Below are positions 52,839-60,370 of a stretch of DNA of 64,000 bases, one piece after another. A program made the translations under genes and the position numbers. Within the stretch, counting starts at the first letter, position 1; each line of letters starts with the position of its first letter. Source of the DNA: Streptomyces capillispiralis (lineage in GTDB: Bacteria > Actinomycetota > Actinomycetes > Streptomycetales > Streptomycetaceae); the NCBI RefSeq assembly GCF_007829875.1, contig NZ_VIWV01000001.1, positions 2,946,501 to 3,010,500 on the forward strand. The letters run 5' to 3'. The notes beneath the pieces were generated by a model. It was not told the DNA's origin. It saw only the letters and a program-made list of their open reading frames with translations, and made no database searches.

Positions 52839-54050
52839 ATGCAGGTGATCCAGTCGACCAAGCTCGCCAACGTCTGTTACGAGATCCGGGGCCCGGTGCT
52901 CGAGGAGGCGATGCGGCTGGAAGCGGCCGGTCACCGCATCCTCAAGCTGAACACCGGCAACCCGGCCGCCTTCGGCTTCGAGTGTCCGCCCGAGATCCTG
53001 GAGGACATCCTCCGCAACGTGTCGTCGGCGCACGGCTACGGCGACGCGAAGGGCCTGCTGGCCGCGCGCCGGGCGGTCGTGATGCACAACCAGACCCTCG
53101 GCATCGAGACGGACGTCGAGCACGTCTTCATCGGCAACGGCGTCTCCGAGCTGATCGTGATGGCGATGCAGGGCCTGCTGGACGACGGCGACGAGGTGCT
53201 GGTCCCCGCGCCGGACTACCCGCTGTGGACGGCCGCCGTCTCGCTCTCCGGCGGCACGCCGGTGCACTACCGCTGCGACGAGCAGTCCGACTGGATGCCG
53301 GACCTCGCCGACGTGGAGCGCAAGGTCACCGACCGCACCAAGGCGATCGTCATCATCAACCCGAACAACCCGACCGGCGCGGTCTACGACGAGGAGGTCA
53401 TCAAGGGCCTGACGGACATCGCCCGCCGCCACAACCTGCTGGTCTGCTCCGACGAGATCTACGACAAGATCCTCTACGACGACGCGCGGCACATCCCCAC
53501 CGCCTCCGTCGCCCCCGATCTGCTCACCCTCACCTTCAACGGCATGTCGAAGGCGTACCGGGTGGCCGGCTACCGGGTGGGCTGGATGGCGATCTCGGGT
53601 CCGCGCGCGCACGCCGACTCCTACATCGAGGGCCTGACGATCCTGGCGAACATGCGCCTGTGCGCGAACATGCCGGGCCAGCACGGGGTGGTCGCCGCGC
53701 TCAGCGGACGCCAGACGATCAGCGACCTGGTGCTGCCGGGCGGCCGGCTGCGCGAGCAGCGGGACGCGGCGTACGAGCTGCTGACCCAGATCCCGGGCGT
53801 GAGCTGTGTGAAGCCGAAGGGGGCGCTGTACCTCTTCCCGCGCCTCGACCCCGATGTCTTCAAGATCAAGGACGACCGGCGGATGGTCCTGGACCTGCTG
53901 CGCCGCGAGAAGATCATGGTCGTCCAGGGCACCGGCTTCAACTGGCCGGAGCCGGACCACTTCCGGGTCGTCACCCTGCCGTCGGTCACGGACCTGCGGG
54001 ACGCGGTGGGCCGGATCGGACGCTTCCTGGACGGCTACAGCCAGCCCTGA
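52839..54050 (+). CDS. Pyridoxal-phosphate aminotransferase (AlaA-like, alanine/aspartate group)
   Basis: A 403-residue class I/II aminotransferase. GNPAAFGFECP and APDYPLWTAAVSL (PLP ring stacking), the NPNNPTGAVYDEEVI motif, DEIYDKILYDD with the PLP-phenol Asp, the Schiff-base Lys in NGMSKAYRVAGYRVGW, and the Arg that binds the substrate carboxylate in HFRVVTLP are all present. The pattern resembles the glutamate-pyruvate AlaA group. It likely supplies alanine or related amino acids. ATG 52839 begins at MQVIQSTKLANVC. Confidence 0.93.
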   Translation: MQVIQSTKLANVCYEIRGPVLEEAMRLEAAGHRILKLNTGNPAAFGFECPPEILEDILRNVSSAHGYGDAKGLLAARRAVVMHNQTLGIETDVEHVFIGNGVSELIVMAMQGLLDDGDEVLVPAPDYPLWTAAVSLSGGTPVHYRCDEQSDWMPDLADVERKVTDRTKAIVIINPNNPTGAVYDEEVIKGLTDIARRHNLLVCSDEIYDKILYDDARHIPTASVAPDLLTLTFNGMSKAYRVAGYRVGWMAISGPRAHADSYIEGLTILANMRLCANMPGQHGVVAALSGRQTISDLVLPGGRLREQRDAAYELLTQIPGVSCVKPKGALYLFPRLDPDVFKIKDDRRMVLDLLRREKIMVVQGTGFNWPEPDHFRVVTLPSVTDLRDAVGRIGRFLDGYSQP

Positions 54051-54090
54051 CAACCGCGACCAACCGTCCGATCTTGTCAGCGACTCAACT

Positions 54091-54113
54091 TTAGACGAAA
54101 TCTAAGCTAGGAT
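54091..54113 (+). promoter_or_regulatory. Inverted repeat and -10-like hexamer before a small gene
   Basis: TTAGA (54091-54095) and TCTAA (54101-54105) form a 5-bp inverted repeat, and TAGGAT (54108-54113) matches the streptomycete -10 consensus. The short AT-rich patch is unlike its surroundings and probably is the promoter/operator of the gene at 54147. Confidence 0.5.
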
Positions 54114-54146
54114 GGCTTCCTGTCAGCACCCAGGAGGCCATCCACC

Positions 54147-54569
54147 ATGTACGAGCCGATCCGCACCAAGTCGGTCCACAGCACGATGGCCCGCACCCCT
54201 GACGACTTCCCGCACCGCACCCGTGAGGAAGAGCTGGACATCCAGCTCGCGGGCCATCTCGCCGCGCTGCTCGCCGTGACCGACGAGCTGCGCGCGGTGG
54301 CTCCCACCGCCGACCTGGACACCGCCGCCGAGCGGCTCGCCGAGCAGGTCGCCCGCCTGCGGGGAGGCCGTCCGCCGGCCCGCGCGGCGGCGCCCACGGG
54401 GGGCCGCGAGCCGAGCGCGGCCGCCCTGCACCGCCGGGCTCACGCCCTGGCGGGCCGCGCCCTGGTCGTCGCCGCCTCCCGTGCCGACACGTCGGCGGCG
54501 ATCCTCGCCGCCGAACGGATGGACGCGCACACCGCGGCCCTTCAGCCGCGCGCCCTCGCGTCCCACTGA
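54147..54569 (+). CDS. Small hypothetical helical protein
   Basis: A 140-residue protein, Ala/Arg/Glu-rich and probably all helical: REEELDIQLAGHLAALLAVTDELRAV, TAAERLAEQVARLRGG, then HRRAHALAGRALVVAASRADTSAAILAAERMDAH. No membrane segment and no signal peptide. I do not recognise the family. It follows an operator-like inverted repeat and precedes a strong terminator, so it is a separate transcript. Confidence 0.72.
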   Translation: MYEPIRTKSVHSTMARTPDDFPHRTREEELDIQLAGHLAALLAVTDELRAVAPTADLDTAAERLAEQVARLRGGRPPARAAAPTGGREPSAAALHRRAHALAGRALVVAASRADTSAAILAAERMDAHTAALQPRALASH

Positions 54570-54656
54570 GCCCCCACCGGGCTCCCCCCGAACGGCCCCG
54601 GTCCGCGCGCACCCGCAGCGACGCGCGGACCGGGCGCCACACATCCCCGTCCCCCG

Positions 54657-54706
54657 CGCCGACGGGGCACCCCGGGCAGCACGCCCGGAGTGCCCCGTCG
54701 GCGTTT
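54657..54706. terminator. Strong hairpin between the small gene and a secreted propeller gene
   Basis: CGCCGACGGGGCAC (54657-54670) pairs perfectly with GTGCCCCGTCGGCG (54690-54703), with an inner CCGGGC/GCCCGG stem. TTT follows on the + strand. It lies between the ends of two convergent genes. Confidence 0.85.
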
Positions 54707-54715
54707 CGCGTGAGG

Positions 54716-56458
54716 TCAGCGGGTGACGCGGAGGGTCGCCGACGCGGTGGACCCCTCGTGCAGGCCGTCGCCGGTCCAGCCGACCGTGTAGGTCGTCTCG
54801 CCCCGGGTGCGCGGCAGGTCGTCGATGACGAAGGTGCCGTCCGCGGCCACGGTCACCGACGACAGCGTGCCGGCGCCGAGCCGGTCGGCGCGCTCCACCT
54901 TGAGCACGGCCCGCTCCGGCAGCGCCTTGCCCTGCGCGGCGAACGTCCCGGTGATCCGGACACCGCTGCTCATCGACGCCTCCGCCGGGGCGGTGAGCGC
55001 GATCGAGCTGGCCGCCCTGCCGACGGACACGGTGTGCGTGACGTCGGTGGCCGGGCGGTGGGTCAGGTCGCCGAGGAACGACACGGTGTACGTGGCGTCG
55101 CCGACCAGGTCCGGCTCGTCGAGCACGGTGAAGGTGCCGTCCGCCTTGACGGTGGTGGTGCCCAGCTCGTGCGTGCCGTTCGCGTCGGTGCGGGTCGCCG
55201 TGACCTTCAGCGGCTCGGCCGGGGCCGGGCCGTCCAGCTCCAGCTTTCCTCGCACCGCCAGCGGCTCGCCCGCGACGGCCTGGGCGGGGCTGTGGGACAG
55301 GCCGCCGGTGAAGCGGGCGTCGTACTGGGCGGCCGGGGGCTGGACCACGTGCAGCCAGTACTGGTTGCCGGCGGTGTTGGTGGTGACCGCGAACAGCCGG
55401 GAACCGTCGGCCGACCACTCCAGGCCGCGCGGCGCGACCCGGTCGCCGTCGAGGCTGCCCTCGAAGGCGAACTCCAGCGGCGCGGTCGCGTCCGCCGGGT
55501 CGGCGGGCGAGAGCAGCAGGTCGGGCGTCGAGCCGGAGGCCGAGGCGCCGCGCGCGAGGTACTTGCCGTCGCCGCTGAAGGCGACGGCGGAGGCGACGGA
55601 GCCGGCGGGCAGCGCCGGGTAGCCGGTCGCGGTGTCGGACAGGTCGGCGGTGTTCAGCAGCCGGGTGCCGGCGGCCGCGTCGGCGACGGCGACCTTGCCG
55701 CCGTCCGGGGAGAACGCCATGTCCTTGAGGTTCATGGCGCCCTTGCCCTCGCCGTCGGCGAAGCGGCGGCCGGCGGTGCGCACCAGGGTCGTCCCGCTCG
55801 CGTCGAACACGGCGAGGAACGGGTCGGCGGCCCTGGTGTTCGACGGCTGGCCCATCATCATGCGGTCACCGGGACCGGCCTCGAGCTGGAGCTTGCCGTA
55901 GTCCTGCCAGCCGGTGCGCTGCCAGGTGTTGTCCGCCTGGTTGTTGTCCAGGTAGGTGAGCGTCGTGTCGCACTCCGCCATGGAGTTGGCGTACGGCGTC
56001 GTGTGGTACGGCTTGCCGCCCGCGAAGGCCATGCTGCGCCCGCAGGTGTCCGTGCCGGCCACACCCCCCTGGAGCGCGGCGTACGTGGTGGTGTCGTAGC
56101 GCAGGATCCCGTCGCGGCCGCCCGCGTGGAGAACGCTGCCGTCGGCGTTCAGCGCGAGGCCGGAGATGTGGCGCGTGGTGGTGAGGGTGGTGATCCGCTC
56201 TCCGGAGAAGTCGTAGACCGCGATGAGTCCCTTGTTCTCGTAGTAGCCGAGATTGCTGTCGGCGACGTACACCCGCTGGTGCGCGGAGTCGACCGCGAGC
56301 GCCGAGAACGAGGTGATCGGCAGCTTGGCGACGAGGTCGGAGGCCGCCGCGTGCGCGGCGGGCGCGGCCGCGACGGTCAGGCCGCCGGCGGCGAGCGCGG
56401 CGGCGGCCAGCGTGGCCGCGAGACGTCTGGTGCGCGCGGAACGTCGTGCTGTCTTCAA
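54716..56458 (-). CDS. Secreted beta-propeller protein with two Ig-like domains
   Basis: A 580-residue exported protein. It has a signal peptide (ARTRRLAATLAAAALAAGGLTVAAAPAAHA), a WD40/YVTN-type propeller at about 40-380 (FSALAVDSAHQRVYVADSNLGYY, HISGLALNADGSVLHAGGRDGILRYD, DMAFSPDGGKVAVAD, AVAFSGDGKYLARG), then two Ig-like repeats (PLKVTATRTDANGTHELGTTTVKADGTFTVLD; VLKVERADRLGAGTLSSVTVAADGTFVID). Probably extracellular or wall-associated, with binding rather than catalysis. The TTG start at 56458 has a G-rich ribosome site GGGGGG 5 nt upstream. Confidence 0.85.
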   Translation of the reverse strand: MKTARRSARTRRLAATLAAAALAAGGLTVAAAPAAHAAASDLVAKLPITSFSALAVDSAHQRVYVADSNLGYYENKGLIAVYDFSGERITTLTTTRHISGLALNADGSVLHAGGRDGILRYDTTTYAALQGGVAGTDTCGRSMAFAGGKPYHTTPYANSMAECDTTLTYLDNNQADNTWQRTGWQDYGKLQLEAGPGDRMMMGQPSNTRAADPFLAVFDASGTTLVRTAGRRFADGEGKGAMNLKDMAFSPDGGKVAVADAAAGTRLLNTADLSDTATGYPALPAGSVASAVAFSGDGKYLARGASASGSTPDLLLSPADPADATAPLEFAFEGSLDGDRVAPRGLEWSADGSRLFAVTTNTAGNQYWLHVVQPPAAQYDARFTGGLSHSPAQAVAGEPLAVRGKLELDGPAPAEPLKVTATRTDANGTHELGTTTVKADGTFTVLDEPDLVGDATYTVSFLGDLTHRPATDVTHTVSVGRAASSIALTAPAEASMSSGVRITGTFAAQGKALPERAVLKVERADRLGAGTLSSVTVAADGTFVIDDLPRTRGETTYTVGWTGDGLHEGSTASATLRVTR

Positions 56459-56630
56459 CTGTGCCCCCCACAGGCTGTGTTGGCGACCGTCTGGACGGCC
56501 GCCCCCCACTGACGGAACAGGGAACAGCCGTTCGGTCGTGCAAGATCGGGAGACTACACGGCACGATCGCGTATCACGGCATATTTCCGGTGGCGCGGCG
56601 GCGCGGCGGTGCGTGGCGTGACGGTGGCGC

Positions 56631-56881
56631 TCAGCCGTCGCCGGCGAGTTGCCGGGCCGCGCAGGTCGCCCGTCCGAACTCGCCCAAGGCCGTGGCGCGC
56701 TGGACGTGCCTGCCGCGGACGGCGAGTGTGCAGGCGGCCTGTCCGCCCTCCTCCCCGAGGAGGACGGCCACGGTGGGCCTTGCCCAGCGGCACCTGGACG
56801 GTGTGCTTCCAGGGCAGTTCGGCGTCCTGGCCGAGGTAGGAGATCTCGGCCGGACCGTCGCCGGTGACTTCGTACGTCACG
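56631..56881 (-). pseudogene. Frameshifted remnant of an MmpS-like membrane protein
   Basis: On the minus strand, codons from about 56881 encode TYEVTGDGPAEISYLGQDAELPWKHTVQVPLGK, a domain of the MmpS/transport-accessory type. The frame breaks near 56774. Dropping one C continues it as TVAVLLGEEGGQAACTLAVRGRHVQRATALGEFGRATCA to a TGA at 56631. The N-terminal membrane segment is missing or unclear above about 56945. The gene appears dead unless the break is a read error. Confidence 0.65.
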
Positions 56882-56989
56882 GCGGCGGTCCGTGTCGCGG
56901 GCGGTTCCGGCTCGTCCTCGGTGTCGAGCAGTCCAACAAGAGCAACACCGGCCGCAGCTGGTTCGGTTCGGACCCGGACCGGCTGCTGC

Positions 56990-57203
56990 GTTTCGAGACG
57001 GCGACGGGGGCCGGTCGGTCACCCTCGGCCTGGAGGGGGCGCGCGGCTCCCTGAAGCCGGAGGCCAAGGGCTCGACGGTCACCTACAAGGACGCGGCCGG
57101 CGGTGCCGACCTGTCCCACGAGGTCGGTCCGGGCCGGGTGAAGGAGAACATCACCCTGGCCGAGCGGCCCGCCGGTCCGGTGACGTACATGCTGGATCAC
57201 CAG
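56990..57203 (+). pseudogene. Remnant of a secreted YD-repeat/Rhs-type toxin
   Basis: On the + strand, FETATGAGR in one frame and SVTLGLEGARGSLKPEAKGSTVTYKDAAGGADLSHEVGPGRVKENITLAERPAGPVTYMLD in another match the N-terminal region of large streptomycete Rhs/YD-repeat toxins. The frame shifts near 57020 and the remnant ends abruptly at 57203, where a perfect 17-bp inverted repeat begins. There is no start codon with a signal peptide and no toxin domain. The fragment is out of frame with its own beginning and is a relic. Confidence 0.65.
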
Positions 57204-57243
57204 GGGTGCAGGCGGACATCGATCCTGATGTCCGCCTGCACCC
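57204..57243. terminator. Perfect 17-bp-arm hairpin ending the toxin remnant
   Basis: GGGTGCAGGCGGACATC (57204-57220) pairs perfectly with GATGTCCGCCTGCACCC (57227-57243) around a 6-nt loop. It may be the old terminator of the toxin gene or the footprint of a deletion joint. Confidence 0.8.
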
Positions 57244-57266
57244 GCCCTTCTGTGAAAGGTCTACAC

Positions 57267-57767
57267 ATGTGGGTGGAACGTATGCTCGAGTTCACCTGCT
57301 GGGAGCCGTCGGCGCACTCCGTCGACTGGACAGCGGTCGAGGAAGAGCTTCAGATTCCTCTGCCTGCGGACTTCAAGGAGCTGTGTGAAGCTTTCGGCGG
57401 AGGCACCTTCTGTGATTCCGTCGCCTTTCTCGGCAGCATGGAAGGCTCCCATTTCAATCTTCTCCTGCCGTGGCGAGCACCCCTTCCCATTCCTGTGGAG
57501 AGCGGTCCGTACCCGGAGTACACGCCGGGAGGAAAGGGTGTCATCGTGTGGGCGGCAACCGAATGGGCCGATGAATACGCCTGGCTTGTGGACGCGCGGA
57601 ATCCTGGCCAGTACTCCGTTCTCGTCCGAGGTGACGTCGGCGAGTGGCGCACCTATGACATGTCGACTTCCGAATTCCTCTACCGGGTCCTTGCGGACGA
57701 GGATTTCAAGCCTTTCGGAATCGCGCAGTACGGCCTTGACCCGACGTTCGAGCCGGGCCGCCATTGA
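57267..57767 (+). CDS. SUKH (SMI1/KNR4) family immunity protein, orphan
   Basis: A complete 166-residue SUKH-superfamily protein: VDWTAVEEELQIPLPADFKELCEAFGGGTFCD is the family's N-terminal helix-loop signature, followed by GSHFNLLLPW, GKGVIVWAATEWADEYAWLV and FLYRVLADEDFKP. SUKH proteins usually neutralise a nuclease or other toxin of a polymorphic toxin system. No intact toxin lies beside it; only the Rhs-type remnant upstream. It may protect against toxins of sister strains. Start at ATG 57267 after GAAAGG. Confidence 0.88.
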   Translation: MWVERMLEFTCWEPSAHSVDWTAVEEELQIPLPADFKELCEAFGGGTFCDSVAFLGSMEGSHFNLLLPWRAPLPIPVESGPYPEYTPGGKGVIVWAATEWADEYAWLVDARNPGQYSVLVRGDVGEWRTYDMSTSEFLYRVLADEDFKPFGIAQYGLDPTFEPGRH

Positions 57768-57812
57768 CCGGCCCCAGCCGGCGTGCTCCGCGCTCACTGC
57801 CGGGCCCGTGGG

Positions 57813-58685
57813 TCACCCGCCCGCCGTTCGCTGTCCGAGCGTGAGCATCGCCCCGGTCACGGCGTCGATCGCCGCATCGGGGATCGCCGTGGCGGCGTCC
57901 TCGACGACGAGCAGCCGTGCCGCGGGGATCTCGCGGGCGATCGCCTCGGCGTTGCCGACGGGGAAGAAGCGGTCGTGGCGGCCGTGGACGACGAGCGTGG
58001 GGACCTTGATCTCGGGCAGGCGCTCGCGCCAGCGGGGTGTGCAGTCGAGCCGGGAGAACACCATGCCCAGCTGGTTGGCCATCCGGACCGCCGGTGCGGT
58101 GCCGGGCGTGCGGTCCCAGACGCGCGCGGCGGTCGCGCGTGCGGCGACGGGGTCGTCGCCGAGGATTTCCGCGCCGGCGGCGGCGAAGTCCGCGACGGCC
58201 TCCCGGTCGCTCCAGTCGGGCATCGGGTGCGCGAACAGCCGGCCCATCGTCGCCCGGTCGTGGTCGGGCAGGTCGTCGTCGGGCGGGCCGGGCGCGACCG
58301 AGCGGGTGCCGACCAGGGTGAGCGCCGAGAACGCGTCCGGGTGGTCGAGTGCGGCGACCTGGGCGACCATCCCGCCGACGCCGATCCCGGCGAGGTGCGC
58401 GGGCCGGCCGCCGAGCGCGTCGGCGAGGGCCGCCGCGTCGGCGGCGAGGTCACGCAGGGTGTAGGCGGGCGCCTCCGGGTCCCTGGTCGTCGACTGCCCG
58501 CTGTCCCGCAGGTCGTAGCGCACCACGCGGCGCCCGCCGGCGGCGAGGCGTGCGCAGAGCGCGTCGGGCCAGGAGAGCATCGTCGTCCCGCCCGCGAGCA
58601 GGACGAGCGGCGCGTCGTCGTCACCGAAGGACTCGATGCCCAGGGTGATGCCATGGGCGTTGACGGTGGTGGTGAGGTGGTTCAT
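57813..58685 (-). CDS. Alpha/beta hydrolase-fold protein with degenerate catalytic residues
   Basis: A 290-residue alpha/beta hydrolase: LVLLAGGTTMLSWPDALCARL, VVRYDLRDSGQSTTRDP, the nucleophile-elbow position HLAGIGVGGMVAQ, GTRSV, and VVHGRHDRFFPV with the acid Asp. The elbow reads G-I-G-V-G-G, so the usual Ser is Gly. The late His position (normally GHD or GHG) reads ATAIPD. Two of the three catalytic residues are therefore absent. It may bind a ligand or be a pseudoenzyme. ATG 58685 opens the gene. Alternative: a misread base, but two residues would need to be wrong. Confidence 0.8.
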   Translation of the reverse strand: MNHLTTTVNAHGITLGIESFGDDDAPLVLLAGGTTMLSWPDALCARLAAGGRRVVRYDLRDSGQSTTRDPEAPAYTLRDLAADAAALADALGGRPAHLAGIGVGGMVAQVAALDHPDAFSALTLVGTRSVAPGPPDDDLPDHDRATMGRLFAHPMPDWSDREAVADFAAAGAEILGDDPVAARATAARVWDRTPGTAPAVRMANQLGMVFSRLDCTPRWRERLPEIKVPTLVVHGRHDRFFPVGNAEAIAREIPAARLLVVEDAATAIPDAAIDAVTGAMLTLGQRTAGG

Positions 58686-58885
58686 GCCGGGGCAGACCCG
58701 TTCCGCCGCCCGAACTCATCGCTCACCCGTCGGCCGGCCGGAGCCCCGTCCGGCAACCGCATCCACCGCATGTCAGTGGGCGGCCCTAGGATCACGCGAG
58801 ATCCACGGCCTCCCGGGCGGCTGAGCCGTCCCGCGGCGCCCCCATTGCCTCCCCGTCCCCTGCAACCGACCGACCGGAGAACACC

Positions 58886-60265
58886 TTGTCCTCGATACGT
58901 GACCTCGCGACCTGGGAGCCGCTGCTGCGGCTGGTGCGGGCCTCCGACGCGGAGCAGCTCGCCGCGCCCGGTGGTTACCTGACGGGTCAGATCGGCCTCG
59001 GCAGTTGGAGCGTTCCGGTGCGGCGACCGCTCCTCGCGCCGGGGCGTGCCGCGCAGGTGGAGGACATGGAGGACGAGTTCGCGGCCGTGCAGCGTGTGCA
59101 GGACGCTCTCGGGGCCGACGGCGCGAACGGTGTCTCGTTCATGGTGGAGACGGCGCCGGACGGGAGGACCCTGCTCCATGTCATCGAGTCGGGCCCCGCC
59201 GTGGAGCCCGGTTTCATGAGCCCCTTCATAGGGTCGCTGCTCCTGGTCGAGGGCGCTGTCCCCGAACCCTGGCGGCGCCTGCCCGAGGAGGTGCCGGGCG
59301 CTGCGCCGGCGCCGTCGGCGGACCCCGCGCTGCTGGAGCGGACCCTTCGCGAGCGGCTGCCCGACGCCATCGGTGCCACCGAGGAGGAGATCGCCGCGGC
59401 GGAAGCGCGCCTCGGCGTCACGCTGCCCGACGAGCTGAAGGCGCTCTACCGGGTGACCCGGGCGCGGTGGCAGGACTGGGGCGGCGACTACGAGGCGGCG
59501 GAGCGCGTCCATGACGCGGTCGGCTGCGAGGTGTTCTCCCTGGACGGCCTGTACCTCGCGGACGCGGCCTCCCGCCCCTGCCCTTGGCAGTTCGCCGCGA
59601 AGGACGCCGTCGTCACCGCGCCGGACGCCGCCGTACAGGGCCTCGTCGGGTCGCCCGGGTGGATCGTCTTCGGCGACAACGGGGGCGGCGACCGGGTGGC
59701 CGTCGACCTGACGCCCGGGCCGGGCGGACACACCGGGCAGGTCATCATGATCGACCACGAGCGGAACATCGGCGCCTCGCTGCGTGCCGACTCCCTCACC
59801 GACATGGTGGTCAACCACCGCGACGACTGGTACACGGGCCGTGAGAAGGACAGCCCGGCCGTGGCCCACGTGAACATGCGCGCCCTGCGGAGTGTGGAGG
59901 CGGCCGCCCACCCCGCGCTGGAGGTGCTCAGCATCGGCGTGTGGGAGGGCGCGCCGCTCGGTCTGGCCCCCGTCGTCGGCCTGCCTCGCCTGCGGACGCT
60001 CAGCGCCTACCCCGGGACGCTCGCCGACCCGCTGGAGATCGCCGGGCTGAAGGGCCTGGAGTACCTGAGCCTGGGCCCGGAGGAGTGGCGCGTCCTGCTC
60101 GACGCGGGCGCGGTCCCCGGCAGTCTGTCGGCGGCCGGCATCGAGGTCCAGGGCGAACGGTATCCGCTGCCGGTCCTGGACCTCGCCAACGAACTCCTCG
60201 CGCTCCGGGACCGTCCGCCGATCACCCGGACCGTCCTCGACGCCGCCCCGGACACCGGCCGGTGA
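58886..60265 (+). CDS. SMI1/KNR4 (SUKH)-domain protein of 459 residues
   Basis: A soluble protein. Residues about 145-330 are a SUKH domain: IGATEEEIAAAEARLGVTLPDELKALYRVTRAR, LVGSPGWIVFGDNGGGDRVAVDLTPGPGGHTGQVIMIDHE. The N-terminal 130 residues are another mixed domain, and the C-terminal 120 residues (ALRSVEAAAHPALEVLSIGVWEGAPLGL, GLPRLRTLSAYPGTL, GLKGLEYLSLGPEEW) resemble degenerate leucine-rich-type repeats. The TTG start at 58886 has GGAGA 5 nt upstream. It may be an immunity or regulatory protein; the length is well beyond that of simple SUKH immunity proteins. Confidence 0.85.
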   Translation: MSSIRDLATWEPLLRLVRASDAEQLAAPGGYLTGQIGLGSWSVPVRRPLLAPGRAAQVEDMEDEFAAVQRVQDALGADGANGVSFMVETAPDGRTLLHVIESGPAVEPGFMSPFIGSLLLVEGAVPEPWRRLPEEVPGAAPAPSADPALLERTLRERLPDAIGATEEEIAAAEARLGVTLPDELKALYRVTRARWQDWGGDYEAAERVHDAVGCEVFSLDGLYLADAASRPCPWQFAAKDAVVTAPDAAVQGLVGSPGWIVFGDNGGGDRVAVDLTPGPGGHTGQVIMIDHERNIGASLRADSLTDMVVNHRDDWYTGREKDSPAVAHVNMRALRSVEAAAHPALEVLSIGVWEGAPLGLAPVVGLPRLRTLSAYPGTLADPLEIAGLKGLEYLSLGPEEWRVLLDAGAVPGSLSAAGIEVQGERYPLPVLDLANELLALRDRPPITRTVLDAAPDTGR

Positions 60266-60326
60266 GCGAGGACGGACTGGCGGAGGAGTGGGCGCCGCCG
60301 TCCGGGTCGGTGAACCAGCACTGACG

Positions 60327-60363
60327 CCGGTGGTCTCCGGGGCCGGCGCCCGGAGACCACCGG
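60327..60363. terminator. Hairpin terminator between convergent genes
   Basis: CCGGTGGTCTCCGG (60327-60340) pairs perfectly with CCGGAGACCACCGG (60350-60363) around a 9-nt loop. It ends the SUKH-protein transcript and, from the other side, the FG-GAP gene. Confidence 0.8.
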
Positions 60364-60370
60364 GCGGGGG

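Noticed and set aside
53980-54110. Small promoter palindrome as a peroxide-type operator
   Set aside because: TTAGA-N5-TCTAA is too short and unlike known PerR/Fur boxes; kept only as a generic inverted repeat.
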